From contig NMRB01000078.1 in assembly GCA_002633025.1 (NCBI GenBank), positions 436,118-500,117 on the forward strand: a stretch of DNA of 64,000 nt, written 5' to 3'. Position 1 is the stretch's first letter; each line of letters starts with the position of its first letter. Positions 22,145 to 34,179 of the stretch are shown here, in pieces. Position numbers and translations under genes: made by a program. Under the pieces are notes generated by a model. The model saw nothing but the letters and a program-made list of their open reading frames with translations. It did not search any database and had not been told where the DNA came from. This DNA is from Notospermus geniculatus (taxonomy: Eukaryota > Nemertea > Pilidiophora > Heteronemertea > Lineidae).

Positions 22145-25100
22145 CTACCGTACGCCTCGTATCTTCAGGACAAATATCCCACTGAGGAAGAAATAGAGTG
22201 ACGTGACCAGGAAGACAATGATGTAACCGAGGCCGATCCAACAGTTGACCCGTTCAAACAGATCCAATAAGATGCCTCCAATGGGTGTGGCCAAAGCTTG
22301 GGGGAGGACTAGAGCCTGTGGGGGAGAAAAAGAAAGAAAGCTGGAGATGAACTTATGATCGTCGGAACAGACGACATGGCGTCGCCCACCCACCATTGTC
22401 AGTCTTGTTACTAAATTAGTAACTGGTTGAACGACCATAATGGGCTTGGCAGAGACCCCGTCGTCGGTCGCATGCGACCGCCGGTGTAACATCTGCCAGT
22501 GTTCCCCATCTGTGAGTGTTCCCCTCTTATTGTCTGAAGGAATAAGCGGCGACTTGACAATAGGGGACACACAGAGAAACATGTTGATCTATCTGCCAGC
22601 GTTTCCCAAACAATAAGGGAGACACACTGACCCACAGAAACACTGGCAGATATAACATCTGATTGTCTCAATCATTCACCACTATTGAGGGTGCGCTATT
22701 AAGAAACTACATTTTGTACCATGAAATGAAGGGCACCCATTTAAAGATAGATCTAGAATTTCTTGGCTTTGGGCTGACTTATCAACATTTATGGCAGTCA
22801 TGTCAAATTCAAATTCAAATGAGACGGTCTCTAAAATGAACTTCACCAACCAACGTCATTTTTGCTATTTATCCTTTTTAATTGCTTAAATGCACATGCA
22901 CATGGTGTGATATCAGAAGTCATGTCGACTTGTTATCGACCGAATAGGCTTTGGCCTACTGAAGCCCTATAGGGGTCAAGAGTATTCCGCATGTCTGACA
23001 GTTTGAGCCCAAAATAAATTTCACTGAGGCCAATTGCCGCCTATGATTGCGCTATGAGCGTGACGCATGTCCTGTTCATTAACTATAAAGAATGACTAAA
23101 CGAAATTGGTTGTATACATCATGAAACTTGTTTCTGTATTTCCCCATCGGCCAGTTCTTTCCCATTGCAAAAGGTGGCACTCGCGCCATGACTCAGCACG
23201 TGTTGAAAGGAACCTTTTCAAAGGACCGTCGTTTTCGTATTTTTGATGTTCGAAATGGTAGGCCTACATGTACTTCCCCGGGAATGTTTAGAAACTAAAC
23301 CAATAAATCTTGAACAGTGACTCAAACCCAAAATATTTTTATATAGGCCTACCGGTATTATTCGAAACCGTACTCAATGAATCCAACTCAATGAAGCTCT
23401 ACTGTAGGGCAACCCCATGACGAAGTATTACAGCGTATTTTTACGGTCGTCGTGAGTAAATCAGCTGCAAGTCGTGATCAAGCGCCTGAAACGGGTCCCA
23501 AGTCATTATTTCAACATACTCTACAGCTGAGAGAAAAACCTTCTTTCCCATTAGGCCTAGTCATTCATTACCAACAAAGAATACTAACTAGTTTCCTCCT
23601 CGTCCAACTCACCTGGTGCCAAACGGCAATATCTTTGCCCTTCTCTTTCTCTTCCGGTAGGACATCCATCACTAAAGCAAAGTCCACCGCTTGGTAACTC
23701 CCATACGCCGCCCCTGAAACAAGTATTGAGCCTATTACGGGTGAAGTCGCTCTGTGATGCCTACCTCGGTGTAACATCTGCCCATATTCCCCATTTTCAG
23801 TGTTCCTTTTTATTTGGAAAGCAGTATAATGAGGGGGAACATTAACACGGTCAAAGAAACGCTGAGGATATGTTACAGCGGGCCCGAATGTCGACTCCAC
23901 AAGAGCGAATGACGGCTTTTCAATCTAATAAGCCAGTGACACGTCGTTCCTTACTGTGGGTACAATATCTTGTCAAGTGTCTTGAACTTATAGTTTCGAA
24001 GCCCTCCGGTAATAAAAAAAGCGATTTAGTTACTTCTTCTGTCAGAAAAAAACAAAAGTCTGAAGAAAAAATAAGTCGACCTTCCCAGGATTCGAACCTG
24101 GAATCTTCTGATCCGTAGTCAGACGCGTTGTCCATTGCGCCAGAAGGCCGCTGACGGAAGACTGCGGATTTTATAAGAACCAGAGCTTGCCGGTGCGAGC
24201 GTTGGTCGGCGGGTCCACTTCGGCAGCCGAGTTTTTAAAACGCACGCCTAGTTACGAGACTTTCTACATTCGTTGGTTGATTCATGTCTAGGCCCAAGAG
24301 CCTCCCTATTTATCTGGGTCCGGGAACTTACCAAAAAAGAATGACACAGCAAGCGCAACGTAAAATGCAGAATCTCCCCTCAATCCCGCCAACACCGCTG
24401 AGACGGCGGCCATAACAAATGCTGAAGTGGAAAAAGAAAGAAGACGATGACACGAAGTTCTCTTCGACACAGTCGTACAGTAACGTCGTCCTGGCGTACA
24501 GTAACGTCGTCCTGGCGTACAGTAAAGCCCCGTTTATACAGAGCACGGTTTGCGGTCCGGTATCCGGCATACGGTTACGGCCTCCGGAACGAGAATGCGG
24601 CTTGTCGTTCCAACAGGATGCGGTGAACGGGCACGGTTTTCTCGACGGCAGCGAATCGTGATGATCTCCTTTCTCACGTGATATTAAAACAGTCCTCTGA
24701 TTGGTTCAGGCCCGTCCGGCGTTGCGGCGGCCGTACAGAATTGCTCTGGAGGCATTCAATGCGGCGCGGCGTCCGGACACCGTAACGGCGAGTGCGGCGG
24801 CCGCGCTCTGTATAAACGGTTGTAAGAAAATACCTTGATGCATTCTGGACGGAAAACGCACACCGGACGCCGGACCGCAAACCGTGCTCTGTATAAACGG
24901 GGCTTNNNNNNNNNNNNNNNNNNNNNNNNNNNNNNNNNNNNNNNNNNNNNNNNNNNNNNNNNNNNNNNNNNNNNNNNNNNNNNNNNNNNNNNNNNNNNNN
25001 NNNNNNNNNNNNNNNNNNNNNNNNNNNNNNNNNNNNNNNNNNNNNNNNNNNNNNNNNNNNNNNNNNNNNNNNNNNNNNNNNNNNNNNNNNNNNNNNNNNN

Positions 25101-28100
25101 NNNNNNNNNNNNNNNNNNNNNNNNNNNNNNNNNNNNNNNNNNNNNNNNNNNNNNNNNNNNNNNNNNNNNNNNNNNNNNNNNNNNNNNNNNNNNNNNNNNN
25201 NNNNNNNNNNNNNNNNNNNNNNNNNNNNNNNNNNNNNNNNNNNNNNNNNNNNNNNNNNNNNNNNNNNNNNNNNNNNNNNNNNNNNNNNNNNNNNNNNNNN
25301 NNNNNNNNNNNNNNNNNNNNNNNNNNNNNNNNNNNNNNNTCGCGATTTGGGCTTGAGACGGGGTTGCGGTCCCTTGCGATCGCCTTATATGGCAATCGGA
25401 AGTCCTTATAAGGTAACCGCAAGGGACCGCAACCCCGTCTCAAGCCCAAATCGCGACAGTGGATTCGCTGCTTTAAGCGGCGAATCCACTGTCGCGACAG
25501 TGGATCACCCGCTTTACTTGCCAAGTGTTAGATCCAGGCGGTCATAAGGTGTAGTGAGAACACCGACACTTGTTCTTTCTGATGTTGTATGTTCAATTTT
25601 CTGTAGAGTACATGGCGGTACTTACTACATGGTTTATGGATTTCCTTGGCCGGGTCCTCTGGTGTGAACACGACAGTGGTGAGTACACAAATCACGCCTA
25701 TCGTCACGATAACCGCGTATAATGCCGGAACACCTATATCCTTTATGGAAGAGGAAGAGATGTAATAAAATAGATGCAATTATTTTACCAGAACGTTCAC
25801 AGGCTTAGGGGTACAGTCAGTTCACAGGCTTAGGGATACAGTCAGTTCACAGGCTTACGGGTTACAGTCAGTGCACGCACGCACTACTTTGCGTCCCGGC
25901 GTCCACACTCAGTAGGGGGTCGTCCGTGGATGGGAGGCTTTGGTTGGTCATGTCCTTAGCGCCTCCCACCACGTTGCTCAGGCATAACCATGAACCAATG
26001 TCGTAAAAGATGGTTGTTAATCATCTAGAAACCTAGAACCCTAAAATTGTCTCATTTGTTGACTGATGGTTAAAGATATCTTACTTACCATGAAGAACAA
26101 CCCGAGAGCCGCGCCTGATATGTTACCCAATAGAATCATAGCACCCATTACACCTGAGTTTAAACCTAGGAGAAGAGAGAGGCGATTACAGAATTATGGC
26201 GTCACAAAAAGAATAGGCCTATCAATATCATGTACATGTATATGGCTCGCTCGAGTTCGAACTCACATTCTTGTTACAAAATCTCTCCATTGGTGAGATT
26301 TACAAAATCTCTCCAGTGGTGAGATTTTGTAACATTATTTTTAACAATGAGAGACTTTGTAACGTTACAAAATCTCTCCACTGGAGGGATTCTGTAACGT
26401 TACAAAATGTCACCACTGGAGATTTTGTAACGTTACAAAATCTCAACACTGGAGAGGTTTTGTAACGTTACAAAGTCTCTCATTGCTAAAAATAATGTTA
26501 CAAAATCTCACCACCACTGGAGAGATTTTGTAACGTTACAAAATCTCACCACTGGAGAGATTTTGTAACGTTACAAAATCTCTCATTGCTAAAAATAATG
26601 TTACAAAATCTCACCACCACTGGAGAGATTTTGTAACGTTACAAAATCTCACCTTGCTGGTGAATGGTGGGTTTTGTAACGTTACAAAATCTCTCCAGTG
26701 GTGAGATTTTGTAACGTTACAAAATCTGTCCAGTGGTAAAATTTTGTAACGTTACAAAATCTCTCCAGAGGTGAGAATTTGTAACGTTACAAAATCTCAC
26801 CACTGGATTTTGTAACGTAACAAAATGAGATAGGCCCTGCTGTCAAACGGCCCATTCAGATACCCTTGTAATCAGATACCCTCCCTGATTACATCACCTC
26901 GGCGCCAAGGCTTGGTAAACTAGCGCCCTCCCACGGATTATTAACATACCCCCCCCTCCCGCCAGATTCTGCGCCCTGCAGCGTCTAGGCCTACGTCAGG
27001 TTCGGCGATTTCACTGCAGTGGTGACCTACGGAACTACGTGAAGTATGCAATCTCGGCAGGTTTGGCCGCGCTGTGCTTCAACACTGAGTACAGCCAGCA
27101 GCACACCAGGCGATATCGCAAGCAATCCAATCGCCAACGATCTTCTCGCCAGCCACCGCAGACTAGGCGATGTCGCTTTTGCCATTGTTTGATATTGGGC
27201 GACCATCGCTGGCGAAAATATTCCACGCACCGCTGTCCAGCGCGCACCTGCGATCAGATCGCGATATCGCCTGGTGTGCTGCTGGTTTCAGTGGTTTCTT
27301 ACCTCGTTGACTTGGATGTGACTTATCCGCGATTAGCGCCGCGTACGGAACCGTCAGACTGACGAAACTGGCCATGACTATCAGGTAGAAGAATATGTAG
27401 AGACCTGAAATGACGTAGAGGGTGTGAGCGATGCATCTAGGCAAACTTCATCGACTTACACGACCTGTCTGGAAGGCAGACTGAGGAAAAATTCTTACAC
27501 CTCTTACCAAGAATATTCCTTCGACCCGTGATAGTCGTGGCGTTAGTTCCTCGTGATGTGTCGTGCTGGGCAAGCCTAGGGACCCCTTGATGCTGGGGGT
27601 TACTGTGATTGAGCACCAAGTGGGATGTTCTGTATGGTAGACACCGATGTTCCGCCAGGCTAAAATTATGCGAACACTGAAGTGAAAAATATGAAAAATT
27701 ATTGCAGATATCGATATTCTGTGCGACATTCTTGAAAGTAATTTGGAAGTTGGTGCCAAATGAGTCCGCAGTGGTAAGCAAACCATTGAAGGCTTGACCA
27801 AGGAACATTTCTGAGCAATAAAGTGATGATGTTCTTCGAAGAAACGAAGAACACTTACTGCGTTGTTGTTTTTTTCCAAGCGTTTGCTGCAAAGAGAATG
27901 TGTTAAAGATGTGGTAAAACAACCAGCGCTGTTGATTTCTACTCTCAAAGTCAAAATGTCGGCAAAACAGGAATGTAATGCAGTCACGATGACATGTCGT
28001 GATGTACCATATTATGAACGATGCAGCATTCGGCAGACGGCGCAGTTGATCCCTTGAAACTCCCGTCGGGCGGACTGCCAGTTGTCAACTACCACGCAGC

Positions 28101-31100
28101 TTACTACAAAAAAGCAACAAACTGAACTTACAAATAGACGTTTGGTGCACTCAGCGCCATTCCAGCCATCCCGATACTGCAAGAATAAGGATGACGTTGT
28201 CAAAACATTTTACTTGAGTAACTTCCTGTCAAGAAGTCACTCCGATGCTCTCAATGGCCGAGTAGTTTGTCGCGTGTTTTGGTCAAACCGCAACACGTAA
28301 GGTGAAAGGAATGAATCTTAGCAATGAACAGATGTTGAAATCGGGTCCCAAGCCATTAACTACATCTCATTTATTGGTGGTGTATAGTGTACCTTTAACA
28401 CATCATTCCATTACTTACCACAAGATTATCATCGCTATCACCATGATTGGTCTCCGCTTGCCGAACTTGCACACCAGGCGGTCGCTCTTCATTCCAACAA
28501 GAGGCCCGGCCAGGAATGTCAGCACTGTAAAGTCAAGTGCAACACATTTGACGCCCCAAAGTTACGGGACTATAAAGTTGAGACCGTCGGCAGGTGATGT
28601 TTATAGTGTTTGCGAGCGACCGGAGTCAATAGAAATCCGATAAAATGCCATAGTTATTAATTGAGCTCTGTGCATACATGTAGGAAAACGCCCTTGCAAA
28701 GCGTCTCAAATTGTCAGCCACGTGGTACATGTAAGCAAAGCGAGGCGTCTCATTGGTCAGCATAGCGAAACATCTCATTGGTCAGCATAGCGAAGCGTCT
28801 CACTGGTCATTGGTCACCATAGCAAAGCGAGCTTCTCATTGGTCAGCATAGCGAAGCTTCTCATTGCTCAGCATAGTGAAGCGTCTCATTTGTCAGTCAG
28901 TTCCAGGGTCGTACATCAAGTGTGTGTATCAGGCTATTCTGCTGGTTAATGTCTTTGATAATTTAGCGATATCTTTCCGTCCTTATCAAGGAGGCCATAT
29001 ATGTCTAACTGGTACATGAAGCAGCAGCAGTGCATTGATTAGCCTTCCTATTCGCGGGATGTCACCATCTGTTACAAGATCGATTGGACTGTTTTATACT
29101 GGGAGGTGGTATCAACCGCTGTTGAATGGACTGATATAGTGTTTTGTCGTCCGATGCAATCCACTAATGTAATAATATCTTAATCAAACAGGACACCATG
29201 CAGAGGAGAAATGGGAGACGTTGAGATTGTGAAAGTTCCGGGCCGTGATAAAAACAGCTTGATGTTGGCGATGGTACGGAATGATGCCACAGGAAAAAGG
29301 AGAAAATAAGTCGACCTTCCCAGGATTCGAACCTGGAATCTTCTGATCCGTAGTCAGACGCGTTGTCCATTGCGCCAGAAGGCCGCTGGTTGATGATGCG
29401 ACACAACTAATTCAGGTCTGCTAGCATGCGGATTACTGCGTTTGATTACGTCCTTGGCTGTTTAAGACTTCGGTCTCACCTCGTCTCTACGTTTCACGCA
29501 ACGAAAATCGTGTGAAAATTGTAGAACAAGCTACGTGAACCGCGCAGGCGAACCAAGGACGTCATCGAACCCAGTGGACTCCAAGATCCGCATGCTAGCG
29601 CAGCTGAAATTGTATGTCACCGTCGGCAGCGGCCTTCTGGCGCAATGGACAACGCGTCTGACTACGGATCAGAAGATTCCAGGTTCGAATCCTGGGAAGG
29701 TCGATTTTTTCTCCTTTCTTTCTATCGATCATTGGCCCCGGTTGGCCACGGTTTAACTTCATAATGTATCTACCAGAGTTCCTCAAGTCATTTTTTGATA
29801 TTTTTGAAGACAATGATGAAGGAATATCATCTGACGGGGAATCGACGGGGGTGTCTAAGAGCAGCCTCAGTCGGGCTGGGTTGATAAATCTTACCTGCAC
29901 CACCAGCTACCATCCCGCCCAACCATCTTCCCTTTGATGCAGCGCCAACCATTGATTGTACTTGTGCCGGCACAACTGAAAAATGGCAACACAGACTTCA
30001 CGATATGGCACCAAGACCGTAAATTAGGTTATATGTCAAAATCGTTGTTACATGCCAGCGTAAAGGTCCAGTTTGACCATCCATTTTGCCNTACGTCCTT
30101 GGCTGTTTAAGACTTCGGTCTCACCTCGTCTCTACGTTTCACGCAACGAAAATCGTGTGAAAATTGTAGAACAAGCTACGTGAACCGCGCAGGCGAACCA
30201 AGGACGTCATCGAACCCAGTGGACTCCAAGATCCGCATGCTAGCGCAGCTGAAATTGTATGTCACCGTCGGCAGCGGCCTTCTGGCGCAATGGACAACGC
30301 GTCTGACTACGGATCAGAAGATTCCAGGTTCGAATCCTGGGAAGGTCGATTTTTTCTCCTTTCTTTCTATCGATCATTGGCCCCGGTTGGCCACGGTTTA
30401 ACTTCATAATGTATCTACCAGAGTTCCTCAAGTCATTTTTTGATATTTTTGAAGACAATGATGAAGGAATATCATCTGACGGGGAATCGACGGGGGTGTC
30501 TAAGAGCAGCCTCAGTCGGGCTGGGTTGATAAATCTTACCTGCACCACCAGCTACCATCCCGCCCAACCATCTTCCCTTTGATGCAGCGCCAACCATTGA
30601 TTGTACTTGTGCCGGCACAACTGAAAAATGGCAACACAGACTTCACGATATGGCACCAAGACCGTAAATTAGGTTATATGTCAAAATCGTTGTTACATGC
30701 CAGCGTAAAGGTCCAGTTTGACCATCCATTTTGCCTCCTTATTGCCCAGAATCGAGCATCGCGGCTGCTCGAAAGTCTCAAACATCACTCCCCCGCGGGG
30801 AAAAATGTTGGCTTATCTCAGGCCTCCTTTGACATTACGCCAGTGACACTCTGAGCGTGGCGAAAGCGATCACTAAAGCCAGCAGCACACCAGGCGATCT
30901 CGCAAGCGATCTGATCGCCACAGAGTAACATCGACTGTTGACGCCAGGTGACCGCTGGACAGCGATGCGTGTAATCTTCTCGTCAGCGATGATCGCCCAA
31001 CGCCTAGTCTGCGGTGGCTGGTGAGAAGATCGGTGGCGAGTAGATCGCTGCTGCTGGCTTAAGAAAGATTTGTCGAGGTCCGAGCCTCATCTCAGTCTTG

Positions 31101-31876
31101 CCAACTTACCTTCGACTGACATGATAAGGAAGACCAGGTTGAGGCCGTACCACGACAGGTTCAGGACAAAAATACCCGTCCTTGTCAGTGGTTGGGCCTC
31201 GGCCTCTTTGTTCAGCTCATCCTTGGGGTCCAGCGGCGTGGCCCTAGACGGAAATGGTGTGAAATATCATTATAGAGTCGATTTTTATTTGCTTTCTCAT
31301 ATTTTATAAGTAACGACTCCTGGATGTCAGACTTGGTGTGAATTTAGTGATTGGCCGTCAACGTGGGGCAGTATGCACTGTCAGGCCACATGGATTAGTG
31401 TCTTCATTGTTAATGCATATACTACTTATCACCATGGCAATGGCGCCATGTTGCCTCCTCACATCGTCTGGGAGGCAGAGAATGTTTACGATTCCGGCAC
31501 ACCGCTCGCGGTGCTCTGGTACCATCAAGGTTGAATAATAGCGTGGGCGAATTCAATATCATGGAAATTAGCAATCAGCAAGTGAAAATTTACCTATTGT
31601 CTCAGCGACGGACTTACAAAATGTCTTAGGCGAGTATTCAGAGCAGATTGATAGACGTGACGTGAATAAAACAGATAGGCGGAGGCCTACCTGCAGTACT
31701 GTTCAAATGTAACCTCCGCATCAATATCATGAAACAGTCGCTTCTCCTTCTCTGTCTCTCTACAGTAACATGGAAAATGCACCAAATGCAGCTCCTCCCT
31801 CTGTAGGGTGTACTTACTCAGTTTTATCGGGTCCTGAGGTCGCCCCCATTTCGCTGCTATCTTGAGAGTCACTCAT
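22145..31876 (-). CDS. Major facilitator superfamily transporter, middle part lost in assembly gap
   Basis: Exons: 31876-31818, 31243-31110, 29975-29895 (identical copy 30620-30540), 28524-28419, 28176-28132, 27436-27303, 26165-26089, 25740-25626, [gap], 24421-24332, 23713-23613, 22315-22145. Phases agree on both sides of the gap; about 370 aa are visible. The N-terminal half has the MFS loop-2 motif (GPLVGMKSDRLVCKFGKRRP) and hydrophobic helices. The C-terminal half has GAAYGSYQAVDFALVMDVLP, then a conserved WHQ and LPQALATPIGG, a pattern I associate with MFS permeases that include many bacterial members. Substrate unknown; plasma or organelle membrane. One or more exons (roughly helices 7-9) must lie between 25626 and 24421, where 434 Ns sit. 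Splicing at 27436 (TAG acceptor) is the least certain. Confidence 0.8.
22481..22545. repeat. GGTGTAACATCTGCC dispersed repeat
   Basis: The word GGTGTAACATCTGCC followed by a GTTCCCCAT-like tail is seen here, at about 23768-23825 and at about 33357-33420. The three copies are diverged; class unknown. Confidence 0.5.
24077..24149 (-). tRNA. trnR-ACG: tRNA-Arg (ACG)
   Basis: 73 nt. Acceptor stem GGCCTTC/GAAGGTC with one G-U pair, A box TGGCGCAATGG, anticodon ACG in CTGACTACGGATCAG, B box GGTTCGAATCC. Identical to the three other copies in this window. A T-rich stretch for Pol III termination follows on the minus strand. It lies in a transporter intron, on the same strand as that gene. Confidence 0.97.
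24525..24905. repeat. Foldback element ending at the assembly gap
   Basis: AAGCCCCGTTTATACAGAGC at 24525 is mirrored at 24905 by GCTCTGTATAAACGGGGCTT; the match extends through CACGGTTTGCGGTCC. A 20-bp unit (ACAGTAACGTCGTCCTGGCG) is tandemly repeated just before it. Confidence 0.85.
24906..25339. other. 434-N assembly gap
   Basis: Undetermined bases between two strong palindromes (24525-24905 and 25340-25500). At least one transporter exon is expected here from the broken protein. Confidence 0.99.
25340..25500. repeat. Two adjacent perfect palindromes
   Basis: TCGCGATTTGGGCTTGAGAC begins a ~38-bp arm repeated in reverse, ending near 25457. A second hairpin (CGCGACAGTGGATTCGC and its complement) fills 25455-25500. 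Confidence 0.9.
26268..26826. repeat. Satellite of palindromic units (AACGTTACAAAATCTC)
   Basis: About 560 bp made of GTTACAAAATCTCnCCACTGG followed by its reverse complement, so AACGTT centres and CCACTGG centres alternate. Each unit of about 40 bp is itself an inverted repeat. It lies in a transporter intron. Confidence 0.95.
27094..27285. mobile_element. GGCGATATCGC-family MITE, copy 2
   Basis: GCCAGCAGCACACCAGGCGA at the left and TCGCCTGGTGTGCTGCTGG at the right are inverted ends of about 26 bp. The element ends 18 bp from the transporter exon at 27303, leaving little room for other splice signals. Confidence 0.9.
28733..28900. repeat. ~30-bp tandem repeat with CATTGGTCAGCATAGCGAAG
   Basis: Five or more imperfect copies of CTCATTGGTCAGCATAGCG. 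Each carries ATTGG, the complement of a CCAAT box; whether this matters is unknown. Confidence 0.85.
29312..29384 (-). tRNA. trnR-ACG: tRNA-Arg (ACG)
   Basis: Identical over 73 nt to the copy at 24077-24149, and it shares the same 3' flank (GTCGACTTATTTT on the minus strand). It diverges from the copy at 29631 with 246 bp between them. Confidence 0.97.
29631..29703 (+). tRNA. trnR-ACG: tRNA-Arg (ACG), in duplicate block copy 1
   Basis: Same 73-nt sequence as the other copies, with a TTTTTT terminator directly downstream. It is antisense to the transporter gene. Confidence 0.97.
30276..30348 (+). tRNA. trnR-ACG: tRNA-Arg (ACG), in duplicate block copy 2
   Basis: Copy of 29631-29703 at an offset of 645 bp, with the same terminator. 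It may not exist separately in the genome, because the surrounding block looks like an assembly duplicate. Confidence 0.85.
30877..31061. mobile_element. GGCGATATCGC-family MITE, copy 3
   Basis: Begins AGCCAGCAGCACACCAGGCG and ends ATCGCTGCTGCTGGCTT. The inner parts (TTGACGCCAGGTG, ACAGCGATGCGTG) match copies 4 and 5. It lies in a transporter intron. Confidence 0.9.
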
Positions 31877-32029
31877 TCAGACCATTTACCACTACCGACC
31901 ACGGATGGGCGCCCACACGCCTGAGACGAGGGCCTTCTGAATGTTCTGGAATGATACAATATGGCATCCATGACATCTTGAACTCCCGATGTGCACCACA
32001 CACACAACTTAGGAAGAAGCTGCGAATGG

Positions 32030-32340
32030 TGAACCATCAAATCTTGGGATCGAGGGTGAAGAGGTCAGAAAGGGGCTTAGGAGGTGCCAATGGTGAGACT
32101 GTTCGAACCATCAACTCTGGACTATAGGTCAAGAGGTCAAAAAGGCGGTTTGACCTGCAATGGTGAGACAACTCGAACCATCTAGTAATCTGTACAAGGC
32201 GAAGAGGTCAGAGGAAGAGCCTCGACGAACCATCAAAACTGGACTGTAGGTCAAGAGGTCAAAAAAGAGCCTTGACCTGCAATGGAGAGACAACTCGAAC
32301 CATCTAGTATTCTGCACAGGGCGGGGCAAATAACAGTATT
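32030..32340. repeat. ~124-bp tandem repeat
   Basis: The string ACAACTCGAACCATCTAGTA occurs about 124 bp apart near 32167 and 32291, and GGTCAAGAGGTCAAAAA also recurs; an earlier diverged unit starts near 32030. It lies just upstream of the transporter start. Confidence 0.8.
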
Positions 32341-34179
32341 AAGACGGGCAGATCAGAAGAAGAGCCTTGAGGAGGGTGTCTATAAAACGAAGACCTAAGA
32401 TCTTTAAAACGCTGACCCAGCTGCACCCGTATATCTTGGGCTTCACATCCCTATCTCAAGAGCCAAGGCAGCTCTGACCAACAAGACCAATGATGACACT
32501 CAAAATGCTCGACCAAATTCTTTCTTTTGTCAAATCGATTACAGTCGAAACCACAGAAGAGGTTTTAGATTTCATATAGAGATAATGGCAGACGGTGATT
32601 GTCACTGAAATATCAGATTGTTGAAAAGGGGGATGGAGTTTTCTGGTGCCTGATGACGCTTTGCTGTTGTGTGAAGCCGTCGATTTGATATGACCAGGCG
32701 ATTATCAGTAGGCCTACTCTAATCCGTCATGGCCGCGACATCCAGCCTGTAAACGTGACCTCACCAACAGAGATATTCATCCTTTACCGACCCGCCATGG
32801 AGTTGACAATAAAGATTTATCCTTTGGACATATCCAATAAGCTAGATTTTATCACCTATTGTTATCAGTTTCATTACCGTCATCCTAACAGCTGGACACA
32901 TCGTATCGAAGAGAATACGGTCATAACAATCTACCTAATGGATCTGTTGTCCTGCACCTTCCTTAATCAATAATCTCTTGCCTTGTAATAACATTACCAA
33001 TAGAACGCTAGATAGAATTTCCGTTGTAGTCATCGAGAAGATATTGCCGAAGGGAGCTTTCCAATTTGTTTCACGTCATTCCTTGATGAGCCGTTTCACG
33101 AAGCACCCATGAGCGTTTCGCTGTCCATATTGCAATTTGGAGGCTGTGTCCAAGTTTGCGTGGGAGATAATCGCCTGATTATCCTGTCATTGTCAAGTAG
33201 GATGACACCTTCGGCATTTGCCTTCCTCCAAATTGACCAATTTCGATGAAACCCTGTACCAACCAGAATGTACGATATTCGGACGTCGTCAAAAGCAAAG
33301 CCGATGATAATGCCAGTGGAGTATTCACCTCACCTCAGAAGCGTGCACTCACATCCGGTGTAACATCTGCCGTTGTTGCCCGTTTTTCAGTTTTCCATCT
33401 TTGTGTTGGGAACGTAGTGACAATAGACAGGTAGAGAGACCATGACTCTTCAATAGGGCAGAAATACTAGTTGTTGCACAGGAGTCACTGGCCTCCTGGG
33501 GACATAATCTGAGCAATTACCCAAATCCAGCAATTTGAGGGCACATCGACATCGTCGAACTTCGGAAACAATATTATATAGGTAAATTCTCTAAGCTGTT
33601 AGTTGATCAACTGATGCATGGTGAATGGTAGAAAGACAGGCCAAACTTAGCCTGCCACGGCTTATGTTGAACTGACGATCCATCATGTCGGTGTAGGCCT
33701 CCACCGACATATTTCGCCGGCCACTGTTTCGTTGGAGCTTGGAGGAATTATACTGTCAGGTTGGAAAAAGGCAAATCAGCGATGCTTCCGACCTATGTTG
33801 CTATGGCAACCTCATCATTTGAATACAGGAAAGTCGACATGCGTGGGCTGATAAACAGCAAAAACTATGGTTTTAATGTACCAACCTCTACTGTTGTCTG
33901 ATGACAGGGCTTATCCTCGTCATCCGGAGCCGGGATTAGGAAACCAATACTTTTAGCTTAGTTGATAATGTGAATGATGGGGAACAGAACGACGCAGTAG
34001 CTCTTTCCATTCAACGTGGGATTATTTGACAAACATTTCAAATGGAATCCTAGCCTTTCCACCGAATTTATTGGGAAAAAATCACGTTTATCCGATATTC
34101 AGCTTTCAGTTGGATATCCGGCCGCTCTTAAATCCAAAATCACGCATCAGTTTCCAAGGAAACTAGACCGGTTGCCATG

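Larger units (their letters stand above)
29447..30735. repeat. 644-bp block present twice across a single N
   Basis: 29447-30090 and 30092-30735 match base for base wherever I compared them; position 30091 is an N. Each copy holds a tRNA-Arg gene and the transporter exon V-VPAQVQSMVGAASKGRW. The exact boundary at an N points to an assembly duplicate and not to a genomic one. Confidence 0.9.

Noticed and set aside
24706-25524. 272-codon minus-strand frame
   Set aside because: Most of it is the N gap; the rest is foldback DNA.
26268-26826. CRISPR-like alternation of repeats and short spacers
   Set aside because: Repeats alternate in orientation, there are no unique spacers of constant length, and the genome is animal.
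27437-27987. 161- and 179-codon overlapping minus-strand frames
   Set aside because: Low-complexity composition, no domain, they overlap each other, and they lie in a transporter intron.
29595-30548. Repeated 102-codon minus-strand frame
   Set aside because: It crosses a tRNA gene in antisense and only exists twice because the block is duplicated.
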